A stretch of 24,754 nucleotides of DNA from positions 1 through 24,754 of the forward strand of contig JWZX01001314.1 in NCBI GenBank assembly GCA_001275005.1, read 5' to 3'. The position numbers were made by a program, and so were the translations under genes. The stretch is from Chrysochromulina tobinii (Eukaryota; Haptophyta; Prymnesiales; Chrysochromulinaceae). The notes below the pieces were generated by a model. It worked only from the letters and a program-made list of their open reading frames with translations. It ran no database searches and had not been told where the DNA came from. Below, one piece after another: positions 24,079-24,754 of the stretch. How positions within the stretch are numbered: the first letter of the stretch is position 1; each line of letters opens with the position of its first letter.

Positions 24079-24754
24079 TCGGACCCGCGGCCAGCTTAGC
24101 GTCGACCTGAGGGCTGAGGCTGCCTTCTTGGGTCCTCGTGGGACTCGACTGTGCGGGTGCGTGCGGCGCTGCGGCGCCTTGGCAGGGGAAGGTTCGAGCC
24201 TCTCGAGATTTGGGGCAGCACAGAGGAGAGGGAGATGGATTGAAAGATAAGAAACTCTTGGTCGCATGCCCAAGCAGCTCCAAGGCCGCCGGCGCGGCGG
24301 CAAAAGGCTCACGCGGTGTGAGTATGCGTGCGTGCGCGGTGTGTGCCCGTTGCGAGCATTCGTCGGGTGAAAGCTCGCGCGGGGAGCGTGAGAGCGGGGA
24401 GCGGGCGGCTACAACGCGCAACGAAGGCGCCGCAAGCCCCGAACGCCCCGAACGCTCGAGCGAAAATAATAGGTGAGCTTCGATAATACGTGAACGCGGG
24501 CGCAGGGCCGGAGCGACGGCCAGCAGGCACGCGGGCTTTGCATACGCCCGGGCCGGCGGCCAGGCGGGCAACCGGCCCCTATGCCCCTCGCCCCTGTGGT
24601 GCCTGGGCTCGGCTGGAGGCCTGGGGCGCGGCGCGCGCGGTAAACCGGGGCCGTATCCAGTTGGGAAAATTTACAACTCCTGGGGGACCCCCCCCTATTC
24701 CTGGGGGGGGGCGGAGCCCCCCCCCAGGAGCATTACTCATACACTGGTGCAGCC
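24079..24754. other. Non-coding 3' flank ending in GC-rich hairpins
   Basis: These 676 bases follow the acetyltransferase stop and reach the window end. I found no convincing gene. The first 500 bases are ordinary GC-rich intergenic sequence; after about 24570 the sequence becomes extremely G/C-rich with runs of G and C. A gene start further on cannot be excluded. Confidence 0.4.
24677..24730. repeat. Compact GC-rich inverted-repeat element
   Basis: CTCCTGGGGG (24677-24686) is the exact reverse complement of CCCCCAGGAG (24721-24730). Inside, TCCTGGGGGGGGGC (24699-24712) pairs perfectly with GCCCCCCCCCAGGA (24716-24729) around a GGA loop. Two alternative stems therefore compete for the same right arm. 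Confidence 0.75.

Overview
The window looks like nuclear DNA from a GC-rich unicellular alga, most likely a haptophyte or a similar marine protist. That assignment is inference. It rests on dense single-copy eukaryotic genes on both strands, many with long uninterrupted reading frames. A few short GT-AG introns (73 to 272 bases) have GC-rich donors such as GTGCGC, GTGGGC and GTGCGT. The families are strictly eukaryotic: a CBP/p300-type acetyltransferase, a Calx-beta sodium/calcium exchanger, TMEM18, WDR89, and the complex III hinge protein. I saw no bacterial operon structure, CRISPR array, tRNA, rRNA or transposase.

Layout. 1-1099 (-): a secreted or surface protein with C-x-D-P-x-A-x-N-Y repeats and a proline/serine-rich tail, three exons, cut by the window start. 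1352-2761 (+): a POFUT2-like protein O-fucosyltransferase, divergent from the surface protein across 252 bases. 3137-3625 (+): TMEM18. 3991-5331 (-): WDR89-type WD40 protein. 5584-6741 (-): a long coiled-coil protein. 7340-8596 (-): a GT8/LARGE-like glycosyltransferase. 8994-10481 (+): a kynurenine-3-monooxygenase-like flavoprotein. 10628-13066 (+): an unrecognised 812-residue protein with Trp-bearing helices and a probable SPRY domain. 13581-14952 (-): exon-like pieces and a damaged RING-CH gene. 15160-15523 (+): a three-exon gene for the complex III hinge protein (UQCRH/QCR6), too fragmented to show as one long ORF. 16075-16678 (-): a CMP/dCMP-deaminase-like gene with one frameshift. 16976-19816 (+): a sodium/calcium exchanger with both alpha repeats and two Calx-beta domains. 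20131-24078 (+): a CBP/p300-type histone acetyltransferase of unusual architecture. 24079-24754: non-coding, ending in a very GC-rich hairpin.

How the genes fit together. There is no obvious single pathway. Three of the first genes concern the secretory route or cell surface: the repeat protein, the POFUT2-like enzyme and the LARGE-like enzyme. The first two share one short divergent promoter region. The others are housekeeping genes (chromatin, calcium export, respiratory complex III, nucleotide metabolism).

Most worth a second look: the acetyltransferase with an N-terminal RST-like domain, two TAZ-like fingers and no C-terminal ZZ/TAZ2; two neighbouring genes (RING-CH and deaminase) broken by small lesions; a nested hairpin upstream of the monooxygenase gene; and a TTCACA/TGTGAA hexamer that recurs in non-coding DNA close to several start codons.
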